From assembly GCF_000802365.1 (NCBI RefSeq), contig NZ_JSZE01000005.1:38532-102531 (forward strand): a stretch of 64,000 nucleotides of DNA. The letters are read 5' to 3'. Positions 53,724 through 63,033 of this stretch are shown piece after piece. How positions within the stretch are numbered: position 1 is the stretch's first letter; every line of letters starts with the position of its first letter. The stretch comes from Xanthomonas cannabis pv. cannabis (GTDB lineage: Bacteria; Pseudomonadota; Gammaproteobacteria; Xanthomonadales; Xanthomonadaceae). Below the pieces are notes generated by a model. It was not told the origin of the DNA. It did no database searches and saw nothing but the letters and a program-made list of their open reading frames with translations. Position numbers and translations under genes: made by a program.

Positions 53724-54839
53724 ATGACGCGCCTGATTCTGCTGGCCTGCGCCTGCCTGTGGCTGGCCGGCTGTTCTTCCTCTTCGACCTCGCTCAGCGA
53801 GCGCCTGGTTGCGCCCGGCGGTACCTCGCCGTTGCTGGACGAAGAACGCATTGCCGCCACCATCGCCACGGTGCCCAACCGCAGCGGGCATGTGGTCACA
53901 CGCGATGGCGTGCCGATCTTCTGGCGGGCGATCGATCCCGGCCAGTACGCCATGCATTACCGCTACCTGGGCCAGCGCAACGACCCGGCGCATGCGCTGG
54001 ACGTGGACTTCGGCTTCAGCGTGCCCACCACGCCGCCGCCGGCGCCGCGTGGCACCGTGGTGCTGCTGCATGGCTGGATGATGGATGGCGATTCGCTGCT
54101 GCCGTGGTCGCTGCAGCTGGCGCAGGCCGGCTACCGGGTGGTCACCATCGACCTGCGCAACCACGGCCACTCCGGCGGCGGCCCGTCGGGCTACGGCACG
54201 CGCGAGTCCGATGATGTGATCGATGTGCTCAACGCGCTGCAGCCGCGTGGCGAGATCCAGGGGCCGCTGTACCTGTTCGGCATTTCCTATGGTGCGGCCA
54301 CGGCGCTGTTTACCGCCGACAAGCTCGGCCCGCGCGTTGCCGGCGTGGTGGCAATGGAATCCTTTGCCAATGCCGGTCGCGGCATCCGCGACATGGTGCC
54401 GCATCTGCTCGCCAGCCAGCCGCACGGGTGGCGCGGGCAGGCGGTGGCGGCCTATGCGCGCTGGCGCTATGCCGACCAGAATATCGATGCGGTGATCGCC
54501 GCCGCCGATACCCAGCTCAAGCTGGACCTGGACCATGTCGATGTCGCGCACGCCCTGGCCGACACGCGCAGCTGCGTGCTGCTGTTGCATGGCGATGCCG
54601 ACCAGCACATTCCGGTGGCGCATGGCCGCACATTGGCGTTGGCCAGTGCGCGTGCGCATTACGTCGAGCTTCCCGGCGAAAACCATCTGAGCCTGCCGCT
54701 ACGGCTGGACCTGCTCGGCGGGCCGATCGATCACTGGCTGGCGCAGGTGCAACGCGACCCCGGTCATTGCCCTGCACCACCGGGGCTGCCCGCTTCCACG
54801 CTGGCAGTGACCAGCCCATTGGCAATGCCACGCAGTTGA
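53724..54839 (+). CDS. alpha/beta-hydrolase lipoprotein
   Basis: This is a 371-residue protein with a lipoprotein signal (lipobox LAGC, followed by a Ser run) and an alpha/beta-hydrolase domain: VVLLHGWMMDG, DLRNHGHSGG, nucleophile S188 in GISYGA, acid in LLHGDADQHIP, histidine in GENHL. It is predicted to be a membrane-anchored periplasmic esterase or lipase-like enzyme. The ATG at 53724 starts the signal peptide directly. It follows the transporter operon but is separated from it by a hairpin and repeats. Confidence 0.86.
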   Translation: MTRLILLACACLWLAGCSSSSTSLSERLVAPGGTSPLLDEERIAATIATVPNRSGHVVTRDGVPIFWRAIDPGQYAMHYRYLGQRNDPAHALDVDFGFSVPTTPPPAPRGTVVLLHGWMMDGDSLLPWSLQLAQAGYRVVTIDLRNHGHSGGGPSGYGTRESDDVIDVLNALQPRGEIQGPLYLFGISYGAATALFTADKLGPRVAGVVAMESFANAGRGIRDMVPHLLASQPHGWRGQAVAAYARWRYADQNIDAVIAAADTQLKLDLDHVDVAHALADTRSCVLLLHGDADQHIPVAHGRTLALASARAHYVELPGENHLSLPLRLDLLGGPIDHWLAQVQRDPGHCPAPPGLPASTLAVTSPLAMPRS

Positions 54840-54918
54840 TCGGGGCCAGCGCGGCGCCCGGATGCGAGGCCGTCACGCTGATCACTGCCACACGCACTGC
54901 CTGCAGTGCGACGCTTGC

Positions 54919-55836
54919 TCAGCGCGTGACCACCGGCTGCCGCGAACGCACCACGCTGTCGCCGACGAACAGCAGCAAGCCCAGCCAGATCGCCGCAAAC
55001 CCGATCGCACGTCCCTGGTCGAACGGCTCATGGAAGAACCACACGCCCAGCAACAGCTGCAGGCTCGGCCCGATGTATTGCAGGATGCCCACCAGCGACA
55101 GCGGGATCCGCCGCACGCCGTACGCAAACCCGATCAGCGGGACCGCCGTCACCACGCCACCGAAGATCAGCAGCAGGTCGGTTCGCAGGTCCCAGCCGCT
55201 GAAGAACGCGCCGCCATGGCCCTGCTCGCCCCATGTGGCAAGCAGCAGTGCCGGCACGAACAGGTACACGCTCTCCACACCCAGCCCGGCCACCGGGTCC
55301 ACCGACACCAGCTTGCGCAGCAACCCGTAGAGGCCGAACGAGATCGCCAGCCCCAGCGCAATCCACGGCGGTGCACCGGCATCGATGGTCAGCCACAGCA
55401 CGCCTGCGGCAGCGCACGCCACCGCCAGCCACTGGATGCCACGCAGGCGCTCTTTCAGCACCAGCACGCCCAGCAACACGCTCAGCAATGGATTGATGAA
55501 GTAGCCCAGGCTGGCTTCGATCACATGCCCGGCATTGATGGCCCAGATATACAGGCCCCAATTGAAGGCAATCGCCACGCTGCTGGCGGCCAGCATCCAC
55601 AGCGCGCGCGGCTGCGCAGCAATCGCGCGCCACCAATGCAGCCCCGAGGTCGCCACCAGCCACGCAACGACCAGCACTGCGCTCCACACGATGCGGTGCG
55701 CAATGATCTGCAGCGACGGCACCACCTTGAGCAGGTGCCAATACAGTGGCACCAGTCCCCAGATCACGAAGCTCGCGGCGGTCATCAACAGACCGCGCCG
55801 CGCCTCCACCGCCGACACCGGCACGGCCGCGCTCAT
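54919..55836 (-). CDS. rarD: EamA-family transporter RarD
   Basis: This is a 305-residue protein with ten TM helices. The opening (GLLMTAASFVIWGLVPLYWHLLK) and the middle (NWGLYIWAINAGHVIEASLGYFINPL) are the RarD signature. The family was named from chloramphenicol resistance in Pseudomonas; the physiological substrate is unknown. Its start overlaps the stop of the next transporter gene by 4 bases, so the two drug/metabolite-type transporters are coupled. Confidence 0.9.
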   Translation of the reverse strand: MSAAVPVSAVEARRGLLMTAASFVIWGLVPLYWHLLKVVPSLQIIAHRIVWSAVLVVAWLVATSGLHWWRAIAAQPRALWMLAASSVAIAFNWGLYIWAINAGHVIEASLGYFINPLLSVLLGVLVLKERLRGIQWLAVACAAAGVLWLTIDAGAPPWIALGLAISFGLYGLLRKLVSVDPVAGLGVESVYLFVPALLLATWGEQGHGGAFFSGWDLRTDLLLIFGGVVTAVPLIGFAYGVRRIPLSLVGILQYIGPSLQLLLGVWFFHEPFDQGRAIGFAAIWLGLLLFVGDSVVRSRQPVVTR

Positions 55837-56729
55837 CGGCGCGCCTTGGCCAGGGTGACCACCAGCACCCCGGCCAGGATCACCGCCATCGCGCCGATGT
55901 CGTGGGCGGTGAAACGCTCGTGCCCCAGCCACGCGCCCAATGCCACTGCAATCACCGGATTGACGTAGGCATAGCTGCCGGCCAGTGCCGGGCGCACGTG
56001 ATGCAGCAGCCAGACATAGGCGGTGAATGCCACGATCGAGCCGAACACGCACAGGTACGCCACTGCCATCAACCCCTGCGGGGTGGGCCAGGCCTGCGGC
56101 CGCTCGCCGATCAACAGGCCGGTGCTCACCAGCAACACGCCGCCGCACAGCATCTGCCCGGCGGCGGTCATGAACGGCGATGGCAGGTCGCGGCCCCGCG
56201 ACCACACCGAGCCGAATGCCCAGCCGATCGGCGCGATCAGCAGCAGCACCAACCCGCCCGGCGTTGCGGTCAGGCTGCTGCCGGCGTTGAGCCACACCAC
56301 GCCCAGGAATCCGATCACGATGCCCAGCCATTCGCCGCCGCTGGCATGCTGCCCGCGCAGGGCACCGAACAAGGCCATCCACAACGGCACCGAGGCCACT
56401 GCAGTGGCGGCCAGGCCGGAGGACACGCTGCGCTCGGCCAGCACCACCATGCCGTTGCCCAACAGCAACAGCGCCGCGCCCATCAAGGCCACGTTCTTCC
56501 ATTGCGCGCGCGTGGGCGCCGCCACGCCGCGCCAGCGCAGCACGCCGTAGAGCACGCTGCCGGCGATGATGAAGCGCGCACCGGACACCATCGTCAACGG
56601 CTGCGCACCGCCTTCCAGCGCGAAGCGGATCGCCAGATAGGTCGAGCCCCAGACCACATACACCAGCAACAACGCGAGAACGACCAGCCCGCTGCGCGCG
56701 GGTGCGGTAGCGTCGTGAGAGGAAGACAT
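55833..56729 (-). CDS. yedA: EamA-family transporter, YedA-like
   Basis: This is a 298-residue protein with two EamA repeats of five TM helices each. VYVVWGSTYLAIRFALEGG and the VWLLHHVRPALAGSYAYVNPVIAVALG segment match YedA. It is thought to export amino acids or drugs. It is the first gene of a two-gene unit with rarD. GGAAG lies shortly before the ATG region. Confidence 0.88.
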   Translation of the reverse strand: MSSSHDATAPARSGLVVLALLLVYVVWGSTYLAIRFALEGGAQPLTMVSGARFIIAGSVLYGVLRWRGVAAPTRAQWKNVALMGAALLLLGNGMVVLAERSVSSGLAATAVASVPLWMALFGALRGQHASGGEWLGIVIGFLGVVWLNAGSSLTATPGGLVLLLIAPIGWAFGSVWSRGRDLPSPFMTAAGQMLCGGVLLVSTGLLIGERPQAWPTPQGLMAVAYLCVFGSIVAFTAYVWLLHHVRPALAGSYAYVNPVIAVALGAWLGHERFTAHDIGAMAVILAGVLVVTLAKARR

Positions 56730-56843
56730 CGGACCTGCCAACTGCAGCGGAAGCTTCAATTCTAGATCACCTGCACGCGCCGACACCGCACAGACGGTGC
56801 GCAGCGCACGCGGTATGGTGCGCTCGACGCTCATCACAATGGA

Positions 56844-57239
56844 ATGCCCATGCCACGTCGCACTCCCTGGTTGGCCCTGGTCGCGCTTGCCCTGTTCTCC
56901 ACCACCGCAGCCGCCGCACGCGCACCCGAGCCCTGGGAGCTCACCGGCCATGCGCTGATCGATGCCGGGCTGGACGGCTCGCTGGCACCGGAGATCGACG
57001 CACCCGGGCAGCCCGAACTCAAGGTCATGGTGTCGGCCAGCCGCGCCGGCGCCTACCTGCTGGGCGTGGCCAGCGCCAGTTACCGCACGCAGTGGTGCAT
57101 GCCCGCAGGCAAGGCCGGCCCGCCGGATCTGCAAGTGCTGCTGGCCGATCTCAGCGCATTGCCCGACGCGCGCCTGGATGAGCCCGCACCTGGCCTGATC
57201 GTCCAGGCGCTGGCCAAACGCTATCCGTGCCGCAAGTAG
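56844..57239 (+). CDS. exported Rap1a/Tai-like protein
   Basis: This is a 131-residue protein with a Sec signal peptide (ending near residue 25, AAAARA). The mature part has an AYLLGVASASY helix, a WCMPAG segment, then a helix with ARLDEPAPGLIVQALAKRYPC. The order of a first Cys, a helix of LSALPDARLDEPA type and a final Phe/Tyr-Pro-Cys is what I recall from Rap1a/Tai-type secreted immunity proteins, in which the two Cys form a disulfide. There is no type VI effector or secretion gene nearby. ATG at 56850 is an alternative start with a better ribosome binding site. Confidence 0.65.
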   Translation: MPMPRRTPWLALVALALFSTTAAAARAPEPWELTGHALIDAGLDGSLAPEIDAPGQPELKVMVSASRAGAYLLGVASASYRTQWCMPAGKAGPPDLQVLLADLSALPDARLDEPAPGLIVQALAKRYPCRK

Positions 57240-57515
57240 GACGCTTGCAGGAAAGTCGCCTGCAAAGCGCTGCATGAGGCCGTGCTGCGCCGATGCCCTC
57301 CGCGTCGGCACCAGCGCAAGGCAGGCATGAAAGCCGCGCTGGCGAAACGCGGCGAACACCGCGGCCGTCACGCTTTGCAGCGGCGCACCAGCCGTCGTGC
57401 GGCACGTGTGGAGTGCGGACAGCACGCTCGGAGCCGGAGCGTCCACGTGGCGCAGTCCGATTCCAGGCAACCGCCGCGACCGCCTGCTGGCTGCGCAGCC
57501 GTTTTCTAGCGGCCC

Positions 57516-59168
57516 TTACCTGCGCGCCGCATCGCTGCGCGCGCGGATCGCCTTGAACTCCGAGCCATCCTGCCAGCTCGGCCACTGGCGGCCGTTGGCC
57601 AGTGCCACGCCCACGTCATAGACCAGGGTGGTATCGGCGGCGTGCCCGCTGGCATCCCACTGCGGCGTCCAGCGGTCGCAGGGCTGGTGGTAGCAATCGG
57701 CGAAGTATTGGTCACGCAGCGCCTTGCCCTTGGCAACGCCGCCTTCGAGCATGTCCAGGCCGGGGCCGGCGGTGATCGCCGGCACGCCCATGCGCGCGAA
57801 CGCGAAATGGTCGGCGCGGTAGAAGAAGCCCGCCTCCAGATTCGGGTCCGGCGAATACATGCGGCCACGCGCCTTGGCGGCCGTCTCCAGGTCGCCTTCC
57901 AGCGACACCCGTCCACGCCCCCACGAGGCGATGTCGCGGGTGGGGCCATCGGGGCTGAACATCTCCATGTTGAGCACCGCTACGGTCTTGTCCAATGGCG
58001 CCAGCGGATGCGCCGCATAGTAGTTGGCACCGAGCAGGCCCTTTTCCTCTGCGGTCAATGCAATGAAATACAGCGTGCGCTGCGGCTTGGGGCCGGCGGC
58101 GAATACGCGCGCCAGTTCCAGCACGCTGGCAACGCCAGTGGCGTTGTCCACCGCACCGCGTCGAATCGTGTCGCCACTGGCATCGGCCTTGCCGATCCCG
58201 AACGCATCCCAATGCGCAGAAAAGATCACCGTCTCGTCCGGGTGCTGGCTGCCGGTGAGCTTGGCCACCACGTTATGGGTGACCACCCGTTCGCGCTTGA
58301 GCTTGAACTCCACCGACAGCGTGGCATCGCCCAGCGCGACGGGCGCAAAATCGCGCTGCTGCGCGCGCGCCTTGGCCTGTTCGAAATCCAGCCCTGCCTG
58401 TTTGAACAGCGTCTGCGCCAGCGTGCGCTGCATCCAGCCACGCACCGGCACGTGCCGCGCCTTTGCATCGGCATCGCTGCGTTCGATATCGAACAGCGGC
58501 GACAGACCCGAACTCTGCACCGTGGCCCAGCCGTACGCGGCCGGCGCAGTTTCGTGCACGATCAGCACCCCGGCCGCACCGCGCCGCGCGGCTTCTTCGT
58601 ACTTGTAGGTCCAGCGGCCGTAGTAGGTCACCGCCTTGCCATCGAACGCACCCGGCTGCGCGCTCTCGAAGTCGGCATCGTTGATCAGCACCACCGCAAT
58701 CTTGCCGCGCAGGTCCACGCCCTTGTAGTCGTCCCACTGCCGCTCCGGCGCGCTGATGCCGTAGCCCACGAACACCAGCGGCGCATCCTTCAGCGCCACT
58801 GCGGCCTGCGGACGCAGGCTCTGCAAGGTCACATCGGTGCCGTTGACCAGCGTCTGCGTCTTGCCGCCCACGCGCAGGCGCGCACGCACCGGGCCATCGA
58901 CCTGCGCGCGCACCAGCGGCACTGCCTGGGTCCAGCTGCCCTGCTCGCCGCCCGGTTGCAGCCCGGCAGCCTTGAACTGCTCGACCAGGTAATCGACGGT
59001 GCGCTGCTCGCCGGTACTGGCCGGCGCGCGGCCCTCGAAGTCGTCCGATGCCAGCAGGCGCACATGCCGCGACAACGCCTCGGCATCGATGCCGCCACCG
59101 GGCAGATCGTTGGCGGCCTGTGCCACACCTCCCACAAACAGGCAGGCGGACAACAGCAGGATGCGCAT
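57516..59168 (-). CDS. M28-family zinc peptidase, exported
   Basis: This is a 550-residue protein: signal peptide (cleavage near residue 18, AQA), a PA domain (about 130-260, WDDYKGVDLRGKIAVVLINDADF; GAAGVLIVHE) and an M28 peptidase domain with metal ligands H (SAHWDAFG), D (GAVDNATG), E-E (LTAEEKG), further D in NMEMFSPDG and a late H. It is an aminopeptidase-type enzyme acting in the periplasm or outside. The ATG at 59168 is used; a GTG three codons upstream is possible. Confidence 0.9.
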   Translation of the reverse strand: MRILLLSACLFVGGVAQAANDLPGGGIDAEALSRHVRLLASDDFEGRAPASTGEQRTVDYLVEQFKAAGLQPGGEQGSWTQAVPLVRAQVDGPVRARLRVGGKTQTLVNGTDVTLQSLRPQAAVALKDAPLVFVGYGISAPERQWDDYKGVDLRGKIAVVLINDADFESAQPGAFDGKAVTYYGRWTYKYEEAARRGAAGVLIVHETAPAAYGWATVQSSGLSPLFDIERSDADAKARHVPVRGWMQRTLAQTLFKQAGLDFEQAKARAQQRDFAPVALGDATLSVEFKLKRERVVTHNVVAKLTGSQHPDETVIFSAHWDAFGIGKADASGDTIRRGAVDNATGVASVLELARVFAAGPKPQRTLYFIALTAEEKGLLGANYYAAHPLAPLDKTVAVLNMEMFSPDGPTRDIASWGRGRVSLEGDLETAAKARGRMYSPDPNLEAGFFYRADHFAFARMGVPAITAGPGLDMLEGGVAKGKALRDQYFADCYHQPCDRWTPQWDASGHAADTTLVYDVGVALANGRQWPSWQDGSEFKAIRARSDAARR

Positions 59169-59516
59169 CGGATTCACGGTGAGGCCTTGCAACGGATGGA
59201 TGACAGATAGTTTACAAGCGTGCGGCCCGAGCGGGAGCGCGATACCGCGGCCACCGGTTCGCTCCCGCGCGCGGCAGCGCTGCAAACCCGGCGTGCGCAG
59301 ACGCTGACCACTGCGCGCACGTGCTGCAGCCGCCGGGCCACGACGGCTCCGCGGTGGCATGATCGCCGGCAGCGATCAGGCATCGGCCACCGGTGCGACG
59401 CGGCTTGCATCGCGCAATGCGGCCAGCGCCGCTATCGACGCAGATGCCAGGCGCGTCATCGGCAGCGCTGGCCGGCTTCCCACACATGCAAGACCATCAG
59501 CGCCAAGGTCGTCGGC

Positions 59517-60455
59517 TCAGCGTGCGGCGCGGTCCAGCCAGCACGCAAGCCCTTGCGCGTTGAGTTCGATATCGGTGCCCAGCAACTGCTCCACGCCCGC
59601 ATCGTCCAGCAGGCAGCCGTGCTGCCGGGCGCGCTCCAGATACAGCTCCGTCAATGCGGCCACCAGGCAACGGTGGCGGTCTGCACGCGAGGCACAACCC
59701 ACTGCAATCTCGGTCATCGCATGAATCTGCTGCACCAGCGCCTGCGCCAACGGTGCAGGCGATTCGACCCGCCCGTAGTGGGTGAGATACATCGCCTGCG
59801 GGTCGGTATCCATCAACCGCGCGATCGACTGCAGCATCGCCTCCGGTTCGAATTGCACTGGCGAGGAGGTCGGCAGAATGAAGGCGCCCTGCGCGCTGTC
59901 GAGCTGGCGATACGACAGCCCGAAAGTGTCGCCGGTGAACCAGCTGCGGCTGCGCGCATCCCACACGCACAGATGGTGGCGCGCGTGTCCGGGCGTGTCG
60001 CGTGTCAACAGTGCGCGCTCGCCCAACTGCACGCAGTGGCCATCGGCCGCTTCCACCACGCGCTCGGCCGGCACCGGCACGATCGCGCCATAACTGCGCG
60101 CCATCTCGGCCTGGCCATACACCGCGGTAGCGCCGGCGATCAGCCGCGCGGGGTCGACCAGGTGCGGCGCGCCACGCGGATGCACCAGCACGCGGGCATT
60201 GGGCAGATGCTGCAGCAATGCACCGGCGCCGCCGGCGTGATCCAGATGCACATGGGTCAGGATCAACCACTCCACCTGCGCCGGCGTCAGCTCCGCCGCC
60301 TGCAGGGCCGCCAGCAGGTGTGGCACCGAGTGCGAGGTCCCGCAATCGACGAACGCCGCGCGGTGCGCCTCCACGATCAGATACGCCGCATCGAACTGCA
60401 CACCACCAAAACCGGTATCGATGGTATGGATGCTGGAATCGGCCACTGCTGTCAT
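59517..60455 (-). CDS. metallo-beta-lactamase-fold hydrolase
   Basis: This is a 312-residue cytoplasmic MBL-fold protein. The metal motif is THVHLDHAGG, with later ligands in TPGHARHHL, FTGDTFG and LTHYG, so the two-metal site is complete. Extra residues at the C-terminus (about 235-312, helical) are a separate small domain. It could be a thioesterase or lactonase-type hydrolase; the substrate is unknown. It starts at the ATG at 60455. Confidence 0.85.
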   Translation of the reverse strand: MTAVADSSIHTIDTGFGGVQFDAAYLIVEAHRAAFVDCGTSHSVPHLLAALQAAELTPAQVEWLILTHVHLDHAGGAGALLQHLPNARVLVHPRGAPHLVDPARLIAGATAVYGQAEMARSYGAIVPVPAERVVEAADGHCVQLGERALLTRDTPGHARHHLCVWDARSRSWFTGDTFGLSYRQLDSAQGAFILPTSSPVQFEPEAMLQSIARLMDTDPQAMYLTHYGRVESPAPLAQALVQQIHAMTEIAVGCASRADRHRCLVAALTELYLERARQHGCLLDDAGVEQLLGTDIELNAQGLACWLDRAAR

Positions 60456-60644
60456 TCCTACCCCGTCGCTCCCAGGACCACCGCAGTGTAGGCGCAGGGA
60501 TTGCCCAGATGCTGTGCCGCCGGTTCCAGGCAACGACGAATTAACAGCATCCATCCCAGCGCCGGCGCGCGCTTGGCCAGCACGCAGTGCGCGATGTGGA
60601 CCACAATGCGTGCAAGGCCACTGCCCCTTGCACGCGTGCGCCGA

Positions 60645-61934
60645 TCATGCCTCTCGCAGTGCCCGCATCGCCGCAAGAATCAGCGCTGCCTCGACCTGCG
60701 CATGCACGCCCGGCAACTGCAGATCGCTGACCTGCTCGGCCTGTTTCAATCGTGCGATCAGTTGACCGGCATCGCGCGGCGAGGCAAACCCGTCGCTCTG
60801 CACCAGCAGTGCACCTGCGCCATCGTTCAATTTGAAATAGAACTGGCCATCGGGTTCGCGGTACTGCTTGAACACCGGCAAGGCGCGCTTTTCGCCGCCC
60901 TGCGCAACGGCAGGGCCGGCCTGATCGGCCAGGTCGCGCAGACCCACTGCGTGCCGCAGCTCGGCCAGCAGCGGCGTGGCATAGCGCGCACGCAGGCGTG
61001 CGCCCCCGGCGCGCAGGATCGCCTCGATCTTGGCCGGCTCGGCCATCAGCGCCTCGTAGCGCGTCCGCAACGGGCTGATCTCCTGATCGATCCGCTCGAA
61101 CAACTGCTGCTTGGCATCGCCCCAGCCGATGCCATCGGCAAAGGCCTGCGCGAAGGCGGCGGTTTCCTGCGGCGTGGCAAAAGCCTGATACAGCTGGAAC
61201 AACGCCGAGCCCTGCGTGTCCTTCGCTTCGCCCGGCGCACGCGAATCGGTGAGGATGGAAAACACCAGCTTGCGCAGCTCCTCGCGCGAGGCGAACAGCG
61301 GGATGGTATTGCCGTAGCTCTTGCTCATCTTGCGGCCGTCCAGGCCCGGCAAGGTGGACACCTGCTCGTCGATCACCGCATCGGGCAAGGTGAAGAAATC
61401 ACGGCCGTACACATGGTTGAACCGCTGCGCAAAGTCGCGCGCCATCTCGATGTGCTGGATCTGGTCGCGCCCCACCGGCACCTTGTGCGCATTGAAGATC
61501 AGGATGTCGGCCGCCATCAGCACCGGGTACATGAACAACCCGGCAGTCACGCCCGCATCGTCGTCCTCGCCGTCGGCGCGGTTCTTGTCCACCGCCGCCT
61601 TGTAGGCATGCGCGCGGTTGAGGATGCCCTTGCCGGCCACGCAGGTCAGCAACCACATCAACTCGGTGGTTTCGGGCACATCGGACTGCCGATAGAACCA
61701 GACCTTGTCCGGATCCAGGCCGCAGGCCAGCCAGCTAGCCGCGATCTCCAGCGTGGAGCGCTGGGTACGCGCCGGGTCCTGCGCCTTGATCAGGCTATGC
61801 AGGTCGGCAAGGAAGTAGAAGCTTTCCGCATCGGCGGCGGCGCTGGCCTGGATGGCCGGGCGGATCGCACCGACGTAATTGCCCAGGTGCGGGGTGCCGG
61901 AGGTGGTGATGCCGGTGAGGACGCGAGTGGTCAT
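60645..61934 (-). CDS. trpS: tryptophanyl-tRNA synthetase with C-terminal extension
   Basis: This is a 429-residue class I synthetase charging tRNA-Trp. The HIGH-type motif is PHLGN at 15-19, KMSKS lies near residue 201, and the long loop AYKAAVDKNRADGEDDDAG is of the bacterial type with insertion. Standard TrpRS is about 330-350 residues; the extra C-terminal 75 or so hold a short beta-rich unit (FYFKLNDGAGALLVQSDGF, then SPRDAGQLIARLKQ) that looks like the DUF1508/YegP fold. The function of the extension is unknown. It is a single-gene unit. Confidence 0.93.
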   Translation of the reverse strand: MTTRVLTGITTSGTPHLGNYVGAIRPAIQASAAADAESFYFLADLHSLIKAQDPARTQRSTLEIAASWLACGLDPDKVWFYRQSDVPETTELMWLLTCVAGKGILNRAHAYKAAVDKNRADGEDDDAGVTAGLFMYPVLMAADILIFNAHKVPVGRDQIQHIEMARDFAQRFNHVYGRDFFTLPDAVIDEQVSTLPGLDGRKMSKSYGNTIPLFASREELRKLVFSILTDSRAPGEAKDTQGSALFQLYQAFATPQETAAFAQAFADGIGWGDAKQQLFERIDQEISPLRTRYEALMAEPAKIEAILRAGGARLRARYATPLLAELRHAVGLRDLADQAGPAVAQGGEKRALPVFKQYREPDGQFYFKLNDGAGALLVQSDGFASPRDAGQLIARLKQAEQVSDLQLPGVHAQVEAALILAAMRALREA

Positions 61935-62050
61935 CTGCGTAGTGCCAGGAGGTCAGCGTGCAAGTTTAGCGGTTCCGCGCCTTGCCTATCGGGTGACTGC
62001 CAGCGGTGTGTTGCTGCCACCTGATTCCTGTCACCGCCCGCCACACGCAG

Positions 62051-62074
62051 AAACGGGCCGCATTGGCGGCCCGT
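62051..62074 (-). terminator. hairpin after the CsbD gene
   Basis: ACGGGCCGC-ATTG-GCGGCCCGT, a perfect 9-bp stem 38 bases beyond the csbD-like stop. On the minus strand it is followed by TTTCTGCG. Confidence 0.65.
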
Positions 62075-62111
62075 CTGCAACGTCGCTCGCGCTGGGGCGA
62101 CGCGATATGGA

Positions 62112-62321
62112 TCAGGTGTCGTCGCGCAGGGATTTTTCGAAGGCGCGCACTTCGGTCTGGGCGCGGTCGCGGTCCCAGCCATACCGTTCCTGCAGCTTGC
62201 CCTGCAGGTATTCGGCATTACCTTCGGCAACCTTGAAATCGTCGTCGGTGAGGTCGCCCCATTTGGCCTGCATCTTGCCTTTGAGCTGGGTCCACTTGCC
62301 GGAAATGATGTCAGTGTTCAT
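62112..62321 (-). CDS. CsbD-family stress protein
   Basis: This is a 69-residue protein with the CsbD signature: [47 protein letters not shown]. CsbD proteins are small, hydrophilic and general-stress induced, with no known activity. The ATG at 62321 begins the canonical N-terminus. It lies close to two small lipopeptide genes on the same strand, separated by a terminator. Confidence 0.85.
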   Translation of the reverse strand: MNTDIISGKWTQLKGKMQAKWGDLTDDDFKVAEGNAEYLQGKLQERYGWDRDRAQTEVRAFEKSLRDDT

Positions 62322-62510
62322 TGCGTTGACTCCGCTGCGATGCGGCCGCGATTGACCGTGGGATGAGGGTGCCCACGGATGCGTTCGTTGCTCATCAAGA
62401 GGTGTCAAACCGGCGATCACCGCACTGAGCCATTGCCGACGCGCGATACCGTCAACCGATCGGGCAATCGCGCAGCTGCGGTGCGACCAACACGCTGCCC
62501 AGGCTGGGCG

Positions 62511-62546
62511 CAAAAAAAAACGGGCCTTGCGGCCCGTCTTTTTTGC
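62511..62546 (-). terminator. bidirectional Rho-independent terminator
   Basis: ACGGGCC-TTGC-GGCCCGT (62520-62537), with nine A on the left and CTTTTTT on the right. It ends the entericidin-like gene at 62560 on the minus strand and blocks read-through into csbD. Confidence 0.85.
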
Positions 62547-62559
62547 ATGCGGCGTCAGA

Positions 62560-62694
62560 TCACTTACGCGCTGCGTCTTCCACCTTCTCACCGGCGCCCT
62601 GCACGTCCTTGCCGGCACCTGCGACGGTGTTGCAACCCGACAGCATACCGACCGACAACACCGACAGCACCAGCAGCACAATTGCACGCTTCAT
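62560..62694 (-). CDS. entericidin-like lipopeptide, 44 aa
   Basis: This is a 44-residue lipoprotein with a signal peptide ([17 protein letters not shown]), lipobox LSGC, then the entericidin motif [20 protein letters not shown]. Entericidins are small cell-envelope lipoproteins first described as a toxin/antidote pair. A paralogue lies 77 bases upstream on the same strand. Confidence 0.8.
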   Translation of the reverse strand: MKRAIVLLVLSVLSVGMLSGCNTVAGAGKDVQGAGEKVEDAARK

Positions 62695-62771
62695 AACAGA
62701 CTCCTTCGTAGGTAAGCGGCCAGTTGCCGCAGATCAATCAAATCGAACACATCACACGCAAGACGTTGGGA

Positions 62772-62924
62772 TCAGCACTTGCCGTCGCTGCATTTTTCGG
62801 CCGTTTTCTCGACCTTGTCGCCCGCACCCTGCATATCCTTGCCGGCGCCGGCCATGGTGTTGCAGCCAGTCATTACGCCGGCCGAAAACAGGCCCAGCAC
62901 CATCAGTGTCAGCAGTCGCTTCAT
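62772..62924 (-). CDS. entericidin-like lipopeptide, 50 aa
   Basis: This is a 50-residue lipoprotein: signal MKRLLTLMVLGLFSAGV, lipobox MTGC, then NTMAGAGKDMQGAGDKVEKTAEKC. It ends in Cys-Ser-Asp-Gly-Lys-Cys, so two extra cysteines follow the common core. It is clearly a paralogue of the product of 62560-62694. The start is at the ATG at 62924. Confidence 0.82.
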   Translation of the reverse strand: MKRLLTLMVLGLFSAGVMTGCNTMAGAGKDMQGAGDKVEKTAEKCSDGKC

Positions 62925-63033
62925 CGGTCTTCCTCGGTCTGCGCCCGGTGCGGTCGCACCTCGCTTGGCGCCAAATCTGACTGCGCGCACGTGGATTTGA
63001 TGTGAACGGCAGCACGCCACGTTCAGCGCTGGA

